In this document: positions 8,770 to 18,102 of the stretch, one piece after another
Layout: the number at the start of each line of letters is the position of its first letter
Numbering within the stretch: position 1 is the first letter of the stretch
Assembly (NCBI GenBank): GCA_900547825.1
Contig: URII01000002.1
Coordinates: forward strand, 31,249-95,248
Reading direction: 5' to 3'
DNA: 64,000 bases
Source of the DNA: an uncultured Porphyromonadaceae bacterium
GTDB lineage: Bacteria; Bacteroidota; Bacteroidia; Bacteroidales; Muribaculaceae
Program-made: the position numbers and the translations under genes
Notes under the pieces: generated by a model
Told to the model about the DNA's origin: nothing
Databases searched by the model: none
Seen by the model: the letters and a program-made list of their open reading frames with translations, nothing else

Positions 8770-10806
8770 TTACCAGATGACTACGCGCTCCACTTCGTCG
8801 CGCCACAGGGGGGCGCCTTCCTTGATGTCGAATGCCTTGAAGAAGGGTTCGATGTTGCGGAGAGTGACGTTAACGCGGTTCTCGCCGAGCGAATGAACGT
8901 CGCCGGCTGTGAGCGAACGCATCTCGGCCTCGCGGATGTTCTGCGCCCAGAGGTTGGCATAGTTCATATAGAAAGCCTGTGCGGGGGTGTAGCCGTCGAT
9001 CACAGCCTCTTCGGAAGTGACGTCGACACCTTTCTTTTTCTGTGAGTCGAGGAAAGCTGTCATGGCCACACGCAGGCCACCCTGATCGGCGATATTCTCT
9101 CCGAGGGTGTAGGAGCCGTTGGCATTCAGGCCGGGGAGCACTTCCACAGCGTTGAACTGGTTCACAAGGCCCTGGGCGAGCTGTTCGAAAGCCTTGGCGT
9201 CCTCGTCGGTCCACCAGTTGTTCATGTTGCCGGCAGCATCGAAGTTGCGGCCCTGGTCGTCGAAGCCGTGGGTCATTTCGTGACCAATGACCACGCCTAT
9301 GCCACCGTAGTTTTCGGCGTCGCTCGACTCTGGATCGAAGAACGGAGCCTGAAGTATGGCTGCGGGGAACACGATTTCGTTGGCCATGGGGTTATAGTAG
9401 GCGTTGACAGTTTGCGGTGTCATGCCCCATTCGGTCTTGTCGACAGGCTTGCCCCACTTGGAGAGCTGCTCCTTCTGGTGCCACATGTTCACGTTGTGCA
9501 TGTTCTCGTAATACGACTTGGCGGGGTCTATCTCCATGGTGGAATAGTCCTTCCACTTGTCGGGATAGCCGATCTTCACGGTGAAGGCTGCAAGTTTCTG
9601 GAGAGCCTTGTATTTGGTGTCGGGGCTCATCCAGGGGAGCTGGATAATGTGCTTGCCGAGGGCGGTGCGCAGATTCTCCACCAGTCCGATCATATACTCC
9701 TTGGAGGACGGGGGGAAGTATTTCTCGACATAGAGCTTGCCTACAGCCTCGCCAAGGGCTCCTTCGGTGGCGCCGAGGGCGCGTTTCCAGCGGGGACGCT
9801 GCTGCTGCACTCCGCTCATCACCTTGGAGAACTCGAAGTTGGCGTCGGTGAACGCATCGCTGAGCATTCCGGAAGCACCGTTGACATATTTCCACAGGTA
9901 ATAGTCCTTGATCTCGCGGTCCTTGAGCGAACCGATGAGATTGCTGGCCTGCACCACGGGCTGCGGCTCGGTTACAATGACGGTGGCAGGGGTGGCTATG
10001 CCCATTGTCTCGACAAAGAAACGGTCCCAGTTGATGTTGGGGTAGCGCTCCTTGAGCTGCGCGAGGGTGTGGGGATTGTACATGGCGGGAATGTTGCGGC
10101 TCTGCTCGCGGGTCCATGCGGAGTCGGCGAGAGCGGTCTCGATTTTCATCACATTCTTCATTATGCGCTCGGCGTCCTTTTTCTTGTAGCCGGCATTCAT
10201 CATCTGGCGCACAATGAGTTTCTTGTAGGCGTTGCGCACTTCCTTGTTGCGTGCGTCGTCGAGCAGATAGTAGTCACGGTCGCCGAGGCCCATGCCACCG
10301 CTGCCCACATACATGGCATATACGTTAGAGTCGGCCATATCCTCCATGGGTCCGGCGGAGAAGAAGGGGCTTGCATAATTGGCATGGATCCAGTAGAAAA
10401 GATCCTCCATGCCTTCATGGGGAGTGGCCTCTATCTTCTTCAGGTCGGCAAGAATGGGGCGTGCGCCCTCGGCGTTGCGCCGGTCGGAGTCCATGGCCTG
10501 CTCATAGATGGTGGATACCTTGAAAGCCTCGCCTTCAAGTTTGTCGGCATTCTTGAGGCCGAGCACAAGACGCTGCACACGGTTCTCGCTCGAGTCGTTG
10601 AGCACGTTGAACTGGCCGTAGCGGGCATGTTCGGGGGTGAGGGGATGTTTCTTCATCCATCCGTTATTTACATAACGGTAGAAATCGGCGCCGGGCGACA
10701 CTGTCTGGTCAACATTGGCCGGATCAAGGCTTTTAAGGTGTTCCTGAGCACCCGCGCCTGTGGCCGTAATCGCTGCGGCCACAAGCAGCATTGTCAATTT
10801 TTTCAT
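8770..10806 (-). CDS. pepO: M13 family zinc metallopeptidase (neprilysin/PepO-like)
   Basis: Secreted zinc endopeptidase of 678 residues, the usual length for bacterial M13 enzymes. A signal peptide ends near residue 20 (TATGAGA-Q). Zinc ligands are visible: H509-E510-M-T-H513 and E570 in E570-N-I-A-D574, the classic HExxH plus ExxxD pair. Substrate-binding 'NAYYNP' lies upstream of the zinc site and 'W' ends the protein, as in neprilysins. Expected location is the periplasm or outer surface, where it would cut oligopeptides. It is transcribed alone between the SRP RNA and the GC hairpin at 8712. The symbol follows the family name; specific orthology is not shown. Confidence 0.93.
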   Translation of the reverse strand: MKKLTMLLVAAAITATGAGAQEHLKSLDPANVDQTVSPGADFYRYVNNGWMKKHPLTPEHARYGQFNVLNDSSENRVQRLVLGLKNADKLEGEAFKVSTIYEQAMDSDRRNAEGARPILADLKKIEATPHEGMEDLFYWIHANYASPFFSAGPMEDMADSNVYAMYVGSGGMGLGDRDYYLLDDARNKEVRNAYKKLIVRQMMNAGYKKKDAERIMKNVMKIETALADSAWTREQSRNIPAMYNPHTLAQLKERYPNINWDRFFVETMGIATPATVIVTEPQPVVQASNLIGSLKDREIKDYYLWKYVNGASGMLSDAFTDANFEFSKVMSGVQQQRPRWKRALGATEGALGEAVGKLYVEKYFPPSSKEYMIGLVENLRTALGKHIIQLPWMSPDTKYKALQKLAAFTVKIGYPDKWKDYSTMEIDPAKSYYENMHNVNMWHQKEQLSKWGKPVDKTEWGMTPQTVNAYYNPMANEIVFPAAILQAPFFDPESSDAENYGGIGVVIGHEMTHGFDDQGRNFDAAGNMNNWWTDEDAKAFEQLAQGLVNQFNAVEVLPGLNANGSYTLGENIADQGGLRVAMTAFLDSQKKKGVDVTSEEAVIDGYTPAQAFYMNYANLWAQNIREAEMRSLTAGDVHSLGENRVNVTLRNIEPFFKAFDIKEGAPLWRDEVERVVIW

Positions 10807-10861
10807 CTTTGCAAAGAGTTTTTTTGATATAGTTGTAAGGATCGGTATAGAAACGAAAAAA

Positions 10862-10957
10862 GGGTAAGCCCTCTACATCGCACCGCTACGACCCGGTACC
10901 GCTGCTTCGATCAAGACCTGACGGAGTTCCCGGGGAGCAGTCGTGTAGAACTTACCC
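10862..10957 (-). ncRNA. ffs: Signal recognition particle RNA, small bacterial type (4.5S)
   Basis: About 96 nt. The ends pair perfectly (GGGTAAG with CTTACCC) and continue as TTCTACA / TGTAGA, forming one long rod. The apical part holds the conserved SRP domain IV core on the minus strand: GTCAGGTC, a short loop, then GAAGCAGC, the Ffh-binding asymmetric loop. The predicted transcription start from the promoter at 10963-10992 falls exactly at the 5' end. It guides Ffh to signal peptides during membrane targeting. The weak reading frame across it is not a gene. Confidence 0.92.
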
Positions 10958-10962
10958 GGCTG

Positions 10963-10992
10963 CAAAGTTACAAAATTTTCCGGAAGCGCAAA
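10963..10992 (-). promoter_or_regulatory. Promoter of the SRP RNA gene
   Basis: Minus-strand TTTG (10992-10989), an 18-nt spacer and TAACTTTG (10970-10963), six bases before the RNA 5' end. This is a textbook Bacteroidales -33/-7 pair. Confidence 0.8.
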
Positions 10993-11148
10993 AAAAATCA
11001 GCGCAAGCGCGCACTGATTTTTCAAGAAGAAAGTGCCGATTATTTGATCTAAGTAAAACAATATCGACAAAAAGCTGTAAAAATTGACCGTGTTGATTTA
11101 ATCAATTAAATTAGCGAGCAAATAGGTTTAATTATTAAATTATTTGTT

Positions 11149-14100
11149 ATGCTAAAGACGTTTTCTAAAATTGCGGTGTCATTGCTGGCCGTTGTGCCAT
11201 GGGCGGTGACTCTTCAAGGTGCGGATACCCAACCGCACCATGTAGCGCCATTAAAAACTTCCGGCCACAGTATCAATGAAAAGGGCATTTCACCAGTGGT
11301 CTCTGCTTCGTCCACACTGGCACGCAAGGCCGGGACATCACGCCGCATCACCCCTCGGATGGTTGTGGCCCAAAATTCGGCAACAGAGCCGGTTACACTC
11401 CCCTGGTTCAACAATATTGACGAGAAGACCGATTTCAACGAATTCACCGTGATTGACGCCAACGGCGACGGCACCACATGGGCATGGAGCTCGAAGACCG
11501 CGCGTGTGGGCTGGGGGGACGGCGATATGGACGACTGGCTCATAATGCCTCCCATGTACCTTTCTACTGACAAGGCCTACAATTTTGAGTTCGATATACG
11601 AGGCAACAGCACAAGCTATGTCGAACGGTACGAAGTTAAAATGGGCAATGCTCCCACCCCCGACGCCATGACGGTGACATTGGTGGAACCTACGGATATC
11701 CGCACAGGCGACTATATACACATGTCACTCATAGTAATGCCGGAAACCGAAGGAATACACTATATAGGCATACACGGAATATCCACTGAAGCCGACGGAT
11801 TCTATCTCTATGTGAACGACGTGGGCATGTCGGCCCCCATATCGCGCAGAAGCCCTTCTGCCGTGTCGGATATTTCGGTAGTGCCCGGAGCTGACGGCGC
11901 ATTGTCGGCATCAGTGAAATTCCGCGCGCCGTCCACACTGGTCAACGGTGATCCTGCCGGAAGCCTGACCAAGATTGAAGTGCTGGAGGGCACCACACTA
12001 CTCGGCACAGTGAATGCACCGACGCCGGGTGCGGAATGTTCAGTCGACGTGATCCTTACAGCCGAAGGCGACCACACTTTCACAATAGTGGCCTACAATG
12101 AAGAAGGAGCAGGAACAGAAACCGGAACCACAGCATATGTAGGCATAAACTATCCTGCAGCTCCCGACAATGTGACTATTACGGAAGCTGGCAACTCCGG
12201 AGAGGTTACCGTGGCATGGGAAGCCGTATCGACAGATGCGGAAGGATGGCCTCTGTCAGCCTCACAGATCACCTATTCCATAGTGCATATCCCATTGGAC
12301 GGTGATGACCCGGAGGTGATCTACGACGGGCTTACAGATACTTCGTGCACATTCCAGGCTGTGCCGGAGGGCGAACAGGATATGGTGAGCTATGCCGTGT
12401 ATGCCTCCACATCAAGAGGTGCGGGACAGGCAACCCAGGCCACCCCGATTTTCGTTGGAACTCCCTACAGCGAGTTTGCCGAATCGTTTGCCAACGGTGC
12501 CGTGTCACACAATCTCGCTATCATGACATGGAGCGAGGAGGACGCCACATGGCTGATCCAGACTGACCAAAGCCTTACAAATGTGACATCGCAGGATGGC
12601 GACAACGGTTTCATACTCATGAACGGACGCATGCTTGACATTCGTTCAGCAATAGGATTTGGAAAAATCTCGCTTGCAGAAAGAACCTCTCCGGGACTTG
12701 TGTTCTATACCCTCGGACTTGATGACGGAGAGGGCAACCCCGATATAAACTTAGTGGAAGTGTGGGTTAAGGAGAAAGGATCTTCCGACTTCACGACTAT
12801 ATTCAGCAAAACCGTGGACGAGCTTGCCAAAGCCGATCAATGGGGTCGTGTGGTGGTTGATCTCGGCGCATACGCAGGCAAAGAAGTGGAACTGGCTATT
12901 GGAGGCACTATCAAGTTCTATACAAACATCATGTTTGACAATATCACCCTAACTGATCTCAACAACCATGATCTTTCCGTAGGACTCTCGGGCCCTGCAC
13001 GGGCTGTCAATCAGACCGATTTCACCCTTGTGGCCAAAGTTCACAATCTTGGAAAGATGGCCTCGGGCGCATATACAGTACAGCTCAAGGCGGACGGCGA
13101 CCTGATAGGCACAGCTCAGTCAACCGGGCTTGCCGCAAATGCCACAGAAGAATTTGAGTTCACTCATCGGTTCCAGGCCATACAGCACGATATGGTGGAC
13201 TTCACGGCAGAGGTGCTGTATTCAGCCGACGAGGTACCCGGCAACAATGCAAGCGAACCACTGAGTGTGCAGCCCAAGGAATCGCTGCTTCCGGCAGTCA
13301 CCGACCTCTCGGGTGTACAGGCAGAAAATGGCGGTGTGCACCTTACATGGTCACAGCCCGACATGACCACGGGGGCGGAAACGCATACCGACCGGTTCGA
13401 GGATGGCACTGCTGGCGACAAGACCTATGGCAGCTGGACCTTCGTTGACGTTGACAATGTGGCTGTGACAGGATTCCGTGGAGTTGAAATACCCGGAATA
13501 GAGAGCAACAAGTCAACAGCCTCATTCTTCATGTTTGACGGTTCACTACCGCAGTTTAACGAGACATTCGCCGCACATTCGGGCACAAAATATCTTGTGT
13601 CATTGGCCCGTTACGATTTCAAGGAGGTCGACGACTGGGCAATTTCGCCGGAACTCTCAGGTGAGAGCCAAAGCGTGTCATTTTTCGCCAGAAGTTACGA
13701 CCCCCGCTATCTTGAAAAAATAGAAGTATATTATTCCACCGGATCAAAGGATCCCGCGGATTTCGAACTCCTGACTGACAATATGCAGGTGCCGGGCAAT
13801 TGGACCGAATATATTGTGGATCTCCCCGCTGGAGCCAAGCACTTCGCCATACGCTCCTGTGCCGCCGATGCGATGATGCTGATGGTTGACGACATTTCTT
13901 ATGAAACCCGCCTTGCGGCAGAATCGCTGTCGCTTACAGGCTACAATGTGTACCGCGACAGAACTCTTATAACTTCCAACCCGGTGGAAACGTGCACATT
14001 CACCGACAGCGAAACCACAGGGAACCACTCATATATAGTCACAGCAGTGTATACCTCGGGCGAGTCCAAAGGATCCAACGGAGTATGCCTTGCAGCTGGC

Positions 14101-14313
14101 GGAATTGACAACATATCGGATAATATCAGCGTACGTGCGTCCGAAGGCATGATTGTGATAGAAGGAGCGTCGGGCCGCAGTGTAAAGATATGTACCCTCG
14201 CTGGCAGAGTCATGCTGGACTGCATGGGCAGAGAAAATATGACCGTGTCAGCCACACCCGGTGTCTATGTAGGGCATGTGGATGGCAAAGCCTTCAAAAT
14301 AATCGTAAAATAA
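11149..14313 (+). CDS. Choice-of-anchor/FN3 multidomain secreted protein with T9SS signal
   Basis: Surface or secreted adhesin-like protein of 1054 residues. It has a signal peptide (about 1-24), then jelly-roll modules of the choice-of-anchor J/cleaved-adhesin type near residues 85-220, 440-600 and 740-920. These carry paired motifs such as 'DMDDWLIMPPMYL' and 'VDDWAISPELSGESQSVSFF'. Fibronectin type III-like and CARDB-like domains lie between ('TFTIVAYNEEGAGTETG'). The last ~70 residues are a T9SS sorting domain ending 'KAFKIIVK'. Paralogues with the same architecture lie at 41059-45363 and 57939-60962. It converges on a Crp/Fnr regulator gene ending 80 bp downstream. The ligand is unknown. 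Confidence 0.85.
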   Translation: MLKTFSKIAVSLLAVVPWAVTLQGADTQPHHVAPLKTSGHSINEKGISPVVSASSTLARKAGTSRRITPRMVVAQNSATEPVTLPWFNNIDEKTDFNEFTVIDANGDGTTWAWSSKTARVGWGDGDMDDWLIMPPMYLSTDKAYNFEFDIRGNSTSYVERYEVKMGNAPTPDAMTVTLVEPTDIRTGDYIHMSLIVMPETEGIHYIGIHGISTEADGFYLYVNDVGMSAPISRRSPSAVSDISVVPGADGALSASVKFRAPSTLVNGDPAGSLTKIEVLEGTTLLGTVNAPTPGAECSVDVILTAEGDHTFTIVAYNEEGAGTETGTTAYVGINYPAAPDNVTITEAGNSGEVTVAWEAVSTDAEGWPLSASQITYSIVHIPLDGDDPEVIYDGLTDTSCTFQAVPEGEQDMVSYAVYASTSRGAGQATQATPIFVGTPYSEFAESFANGAVSHNLAIMTWSEEDATWLIQTDQSLTNVTSQDGDNGFILMNGRMLDIRSAIGFGKISLAERTSPGLVFYTLGLDDGEGNPDINLVEVWVKEKGSSDFTTIFSKTVDELAKADQWGRVVVDLGAYAGKEVELAIGGTIKFYTNIMFDNITLTDLNNHDLSVGLSGPARAVNQTDFTLVAKVHNLGKMASGAYTVQLKADGDLIGTAQSTGLAANATEEFEFTHRFQAIQHDMVDFTAEVLYSADEVPGNNASEPLSVQPKESLLPAVTDLSGVQAENGGVHLTWSQPDMTTGAETHTDRFEDGTAGDKTYGSWTFVDVDNVAVTGFRGVEIPGIESNKSTASFFMFDGSLPQFNETFAAHSGTKYLVSLARYDFKEVDDWAISPELSGESQSVSFFARSYDPRYLEKIEVYYSTGSKDPADFELLTDNMQVPGNWTEYIVDLPAGAKHFAIRSCAADAMMLMVDDISYETRLAAESLSLTGYNVYRDRTLITSNPVETCTFTDSETTGNHSYIVTAVYTSGESKGSNGVCLAAGGIDNISDNISVRASEGMIVIEGASGRSVKICTLAGRVMLDCMGRENMTVSATPGVYVGHVDGKAFKIIVK

Positions 14314-14343
14314 CAGGATCCGGCTGCTCAGCAGCTGCAAGAT

Positions 14344-14378
14344 AAGAGAGGGAGGATCCGACTGATCCTCCTTCTCTT
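14344..14378. terminator. Hairpin between convergent genes
   Basis: 15-bp stem with one mismatch (AAGAGAGGGAGGATC / GATCCTCCTTCTCTT) and a 5-nt loop, centred between the adhesin stop (14313) and the Crp-like gene stop (14394). It probably ends transcription from both sides, though U-tracts are weak. Confidence 0.6.
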
Positions 14379-14393
14379 GTGTCATCCAAATTG

Positions 14394-14984
14394 TTATTTG
14401 CCAACTATTTTGGCGCGTATACGGCTCAGATGGGCCTGCGTCACCCCGAGATAGGAGGCAATGTATTTGAGCGGTACATTAGCCGCCACCTCCGGACGCA
14501 GGGTTATCAGACGCAGATAGCGTGTATAGGCATCCTGCTGGCCAAGCCACACATATCTGTTCTCAAGGGCATGGATCTGACGCATCAGAACCTTGTTGAA
14601 CCACATTACAAGCTCCGTCGAGGCCACGAGTTCCTTGAAGTCATCAACAGAGATGTGAATTATCCCACCGTCGGTGACCGGATTGAACGACAGTTGCGAC
14701 GGATTTCCATAAAGATAGGTGTCTGGGCTGAGAAATGGATCTCCCTCCACGCCGAATGCAATGGTAGTGTCTGTTCCGTTCATTATTCTTGACACCCGGA
14801 ATATCCCTTCCGCCACCCATACGACCTTGTTGAAAGGCTCTTCCTCCACACAAAGCGCATCAGTGCGCGACAGCTTCTGCCAATGGGCTTTTTCAGCAAG
14901 TTTTTCAATTATTTCGGAATTGACAGGATACACCGGAGTGACGAACCTGGAAAGTATGCGGGCTATTTCTGACTGGGATTTCAT
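14394..14984 (-). CDS. Crp/Fnr family transcription regulator
   Basis: Regulator of about 196 residues: an N-terminal cyclic-nucleotide-binding beta-roll fold (about 30-115), a long dimer helix (about 115-150), and a C-terminal helix-turn-helix ('LKYIASYLGVTQAHLSRIRA'). The beta-roll lacks a recognisable phosphate-binding cassette, as in many Bacteroidales members, so the ligand is unknown. The start is placed at MKSQSEIAR. An upstream ATG at 15011 is also in frame but would leave only a few bases after the predicted transcription start near 15017. Its convergent neighbour is the anchor/FN3 protein at 11149. Similar regulators sit beside the other two such proteins in the window. Confidence 0.85.
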   Translation of the reverse strand: MKSQSEIARILSRFVTPVYPVNSEIIEKLAEKAHWQKLSRTDALCVEEEPFNKVVWVAEGIFRVSRIMNGTDTTIAFGVEGDPFLSPDTYLYGNPSQLSFNPVTDGGIIHISVDDFKELVASTELVMWFNKVLMRQIHALENRYVWLGQQDAYTRYLRLITLRPEVAANVPLKYIASYLGVTQAHLSRIRAKIVGK

Positions 14985-15022
14985 TTTCAGGGATGTATAG
15001 GAGGATAACATTTATGGTGCAT

Positions 15023-15054
15023 CAAATGTAAGTATTTCCCTACGTTAAACCAAA
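15023..15054 (-). promoter_or_regulatory. Promoter of the Crp/Fnr gene
   Basis: Minus-strand TTTG (15054-15051), a 20-nt spacer and TACATTTG (15030-15023). Near-perfect consensus, and the basis for preferring the downstream start codon. Confidence 0.65.
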
Positions 15055-15079
15055 TGCCCTGACTTATTTTAACCTGTAA

Positions 15080-15571
15080 TTACCATGGGTGGGCGGTGAT
15101 CAGGGCGTCGTGCCAGGTGGATGTGTCGAGCAGGCGGTCAAGGGCCTCGGCTGCCTGTGCCGACTCCGAGCACCAACGCCCAGCAAGTTCGGGATCGATC
15201 TCGGCATAGGCCCATTCAAGGGTCTTCATAACTATGAAGCGCTCCATAAGGCGCCGGGCCATACGCGCGCTCCCGTCGGCGGCCGGGACGGAACGCAAGG
15301 TTACGCTCAATATTCCCGCCTCACAGTCGCTGTCGTAATCGGCTATGTGGCGCGCCACGGCCATCACGAGCATGGTGAGCGCCCCGTCCATCACACGCCC
15401 TATGGCCTCGCTGCGGTCAGGGCCGAGTATCTCCTCACGGCGCGGGCCGGTGCCGAGAGCGCCTTGCAGCGCCGCAAGGGCATATACCTGTTCGAGCAGC
15501 CTGTTGGTATCCAAGATTATTTCGTGTTCCATACCTGTGTTGATTGCAGTGTGTTCCATATGGTTATACAT
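15080..15571 (-). CDS. Hypothetical protein, last gene of the phage-head cassette
   Basis: 163 residues, no recognised domain. Mostly helical, acidic overall, with a conserved-looking centre ('GALTMLVMAVARHIADYDSD') and a C-terminal helix rich in Trp and Ala. Alternative starts exist at residues 5 and 14 of the frame. It follows the 142-residue gene by 21 bp on the same strand, so it is probably cotranscribed with it. Position after a portal gene would suit a small head-completion or tail-connector subunit, but this is inference only. Confidence 0.6.
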   Translation of the reverse strand: MYNHMEHTAINTGMEHEIILDTNRLLEQVYALAALQGALGTGPRREEILGPDRSEAIGRVMDGALTMLVMAVARHIADYDSDCEAGILSVTLRSVPAADGSARMARRLMERFIVMKTLEWAYAEIDPELAGRWCSESAQAAEALDRLLDTSTWHDALITAHPW

Positions 15572-15592
15572 TATTATAATTATATTGAATGA

Positions 15593-16021
15593 TCATGATA
15601 TTGGCTGAGGGTGTGAGCCCGACATGGGGCGCCGGCGGTGGCGTCGCTGACGGTTGACCATGTCACAAAGCAGCCTTTGGGCAGTGGCCTGTGCCATGAA
15701 AAAACGACTCGCGCGTCCCTCGGCAAGCACGGCGGTGAGGGCGTCGATGTCCGTAAGGCCCCGTGCGGTCACAAGGCGGTCCACCTTGGCGGCAAGTTCG
15801 GCCCACAGTGCTCCGCGGCGCCCGGAGCGGACGCGGTCGGGATAACGGTGCAGCTCACGGATTTTGCGCAGCGCATACGGGTGGGTCACATAGTAGGAAC
15901 GGCACCCCGTAAACTCGGCCTCCCGCGCCACCTGCTCAAGATCAATCTGCCCCGGCCGCGCCATTATCTCCCGGCACCGCGCCATGAAATCGCGGTCACG
16001 CTCTTTTTTAAGCTCTAACAT
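15593..16021 (-). CDS. Hypothetical basic helical protein of the phage-head cassette
   Basis: 142 residues, strongly basic with an Arg-rich C-terminus ('RQRRHRRRPMSG'), predicted to be mostly helical. The N-terminal part ('REIMARPGQIDLEQVAREAE') and the middle ('YYVTHPYALRKIRELHRYP') look like a small DNA-binding or phage regulatory fold, but no family is recognised. It has its own possible promoter 31-38 bp upstream and lies 90 bp after the portal gene. Both features suggest separate expression from the capsid genes. Confidence 0.6.
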   Translation of the reverse strand: MLELKKERDRDFMARCREIMARPGQIDLEQVAREAEFTGCRSYYVTHPYALRKIRELHRYPDRVRSGRRGALWAELAAKVDRLVTARGLTDIDALTAVLAEGRASRFFMAQATAQRLLCDMVNRQRRHRRRPMSGSHPQPIS

Positions 16022-16051
16022 ATCCTGATTATGTTGGTTTATTTACATTGG

Positions 16052-16059
16052 CAAATGTA
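16052..16059 (-). promoter_or_regulatory. Possible -7 element before the 142-residue gene
   Basis: Minus-strand TACATTTG (16059-16052) matches TAnnTTTG. No good -33 TTTG is present at the right distance, so support is moderate. Confidence 0.35.
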
Positions 16060-16111
16060 CCACGCATGGTGTGAATCACATATTCCCATGCGAGTTAACA
16101 AAATGTTAAAA

Positions 16112-17548
16112 TCAGGAATTACGAAGCTTTGCATCGCGTTCGGCCCGGAACGAGCCGAAAGTCTCGAATATGTCAAGGAGAGCTATGGTGGCATTCTCCA
16201 CAAGGCTGTCGTTAAGGCCCTTGCCGTTGATACCGCCCGTGGTACGCCCGCTCAGAGCACTGCTCACGCCTGAAATCTGCTCGAAAAGTTTCATCTCGAG
16301 GCTCAGCAACGCATGCGCCCCCGCATCGCCGCCGGTGGTGTGCATCTGGGTGGGGAGTTCGTCACCGGTGGGAATATAGGGTATCACCCCGTTGCACCGG
16401 CTCCAGCGGTCGCCTACCTCGCGCCACGACATCTCGGGCAGCTTCTGATCCACGGGAAACATCAGCACACCCTTGGCCGAATAACTCATTATATGGTCGA
16501 TGAGGGTGATGAGACGGTTGACATGGCGCTGCTGATCGATCACATCCTCCACAAAGGGGTGCACCTCGCCGTCGGTCATGGGATAGAGCTTTACGGCAAA
16601 CGGATGCGAGCCGTGGGCGTAGGGGCTGAGGAAGGTGTGGAGCAGCGTGCCGTCGGGGGCAAACATGTAGCAACGCCACTCCACGGCCATGTCCGGACGC
16701 ACGGCTATGGCGCCCTCACCTGTGCCGGCACGGCGGCTGTTGATACGCCCTATGGCCGGCGCACTGTCCTCATCCACGACAAAGAACTCTCCGCGCAGAG
16801 TGTCGTGACAGCGCAGCACGGCACGGCTCTCAAGCGCCCACACCTCTATCACACGGCAGCGACCGGGTGCGGCAACGGTGAAATCGGCCTCCTCCGCATC
16901 GCCGGCGCCCACAGCCGCCGTGCCGGAGTCGATGGCCGAATATATGGCGGCTATGCGGCCGGCAAGCCCCGGGCGCCGGCAGCCGAAACGCATCACGGCC
17001 TCGCGCAGGCTCATGTCATGAAGCATACCCACAAGCTCGATATCCCATCCGCGCGGGTCGGTGAAGCGGTTGACAAAGAACCGTTCGGGGCTTACATTGT
17101 CCACCCACACCCGGCAGCCGCCACGCCCCGCGCGGCGCTCACGCACAATACGCTGCACGGCGCAACCTGAAATGAGGAATTCCTCCATCATGCGGCTGTC
17201 CATCTCGTCAAGGCAGTTGGCCCGGGCCTCGGCACGGCATTTCGCGGCACTATCCTTCTCCGAGGCCATGACATGGCGGTAGCGCCCCACAACGCTTTTC
17301 ACCAGCTGGCGTATGAGATTGTTGGTCAGCGGCACCTTGCCGTTGAGCGAGGCATATTCGCCTTCGGTCATCACCGTGCCGTCGGGGGTTGTGACAGTGT
17401 CGCCCCACTGGCGTCCGTAAGTGAAATCCTTATACCGGCGCCGGCGCTGCCTCATGCCGGCACATCCGCACCATGCGCGCCGCGCTGCCGCAAACACCGC
17501 GGCGGCATTCCGGGCGGCGCGCGGCCCATCGTTACGTTCCATCTCCAT
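16112..17548 (-). CDS. Phage portal-like protein
   Basis: 478 residues resembling podovirus/P22-type portal proteins. A typical N-terminal region ('YKDFTYGRQWGDTV', 'NNLIRQLVKSVVGRYR') is followed by the acidic wing with 'VSPERFFVNRFTDPRGWDIE' near residue 175. Then come 'YAHGSHPFAVKLYPMTDGEV', 'IDQQRHVNRLITLIDHIMSY' near 350-380 and the stem/crown helix with 'SGVSSALSGRTTGG' near 430. Portals form the dodecameric DNA gate of a phage head. The protein ends about 35 residues after this last motif, whereas family members usually continue much further, so the C-terminus may be shortened. Its start overlaps the preceding stop by one base (TGATG), implying translational coupling. Confidence 0.75.
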   Translation of the reverse strand: MEMERNDGPRAARNAAAVFAAARRAWCGCAGMRQRRRRYKDFTYGRQWGDTVTTPDGTVMTEGEYASLNGKVPLTNNLIRQLVKSVVGRYRHVMASEKDSAAKCRAEARANCLDEMDSRMMEEFLISGCAVQRIVRERRAGRGGCRVWVDNVSPERFFVNRFTDPRGWDIELVGMLHDMSLREAVMRFGCRRPGLAGRIAAIYSAIDSGTAAVGAGDAEEADFTVAAPGRCRVIEVWALESRAVLRCHDTLRGEFFVVDEDSAPAIGRINSRRAGTGEGAIAVRPDMAVEWRCYMFAPDGTLLHTFLSPYAHGSHPFAVKLYPMTDGEVHPFVEDVIDQQRHVNRLITLIDHIMSYSAKGVLMFPVDQKLPEMSWREVGDRWSRCNGVIPYIPTGDELPTQMHTTGGDAGAHALLSLEMKLFEQISGVSSALSGRTTGGINGKGLNDSLVENATIALLDIFETFGSFRAERDAKLRNS

Positions 17549-18102
17549 CAGTCAAAAATATCAGTGATACAATCAGCTATCAGCGGAATAGCCCGCTCGT
17601 CAAGTTCATAAACACCGGCCGGAGGCTCCATCACGGCCACAAGCCGCTCCACACGCGCCCCCTCAGGCGCCCACACCCGAAGCCTCCCCTCCTCGGCCAC
17701 AGCCCAGGGGGAGCCGCTGCTTCCGCGCAGAAAGGGATTGGCCACATGGCGCAGGCGCCGCCGCGCCTCCCCGTCAGCGGCCGCAAGCGGTCGCACGGCG
17801 CGGTTCCAGCCCGAGAGCCTAACTTCCCGAACACAGCGGCAATCGGCCGGAAGGTCAATCACACCGCTGCCGCCGGCGCCGACATCCAAGGTGACGCGCT
17901 CGGTTATGTCACGGGCCACGGTGAGCGACGGATCCCCCTCGTCGAGCAGCGCGAGATAACGCGCACGGATCATCATTTCAAGCAGGCGGTCAATGTCGGT
18001 GCCGTCCTCACGCACCATATCCGCCTCCCCCTCAAGGGGCTCGAGCAGTGCAAGCAGCCTGCACCGCCCGAGCATCTCATCGGCTGTAAGCGTCAACTTC
18101 AT
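17548..18102 (-). CDS. Head-tail adaptor-like phage protein
   Basis: 184 residues, no firmly recognised family. It begins with helices ('MKLTLTADEMLGRCRLLALL'), has a central beta section ('SGVIDLPADCRCVREVRLSG') and ends with helices. This layout and its place directly after the capsid gene are typical of head-completion or neck proteins that sit under the portal. It shares a 4-bp ATGA overlap with the capsid gene and a 1-bp overlap with the portal gene, so the three are one coupled translation unit. Confidence 0.55.
   Translation of the reverse strand: MKLTLTADEMLGRCRLLALLEPLEGEADMVREDGTDIDRLLEMMIRARYLALLDEGDPSLTVARDITERVTLDVGAGGSGVIDLPADCRCVREVRLSGWNRAVRPLAAADGEARRRLRHVANPFLRGSSGSPWAVAEEGRLRVWAPEGARVERLVAVMEPPAGVYELDERAIPLIADCITDIFD

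Noticed and set aside
9268..10827. Open frame of about 519 codons on the plus strand
   Set aside because: Antisense to the complete M13 peptidase with intact zinc motifs; high-GC third positions leave the opposite strand open. No start signals or known motifs.
10873..11070. Small minus-strand frame over the SRP RNA
   Set aside because: Overlaps a well-supported structural RNA and its promoter.
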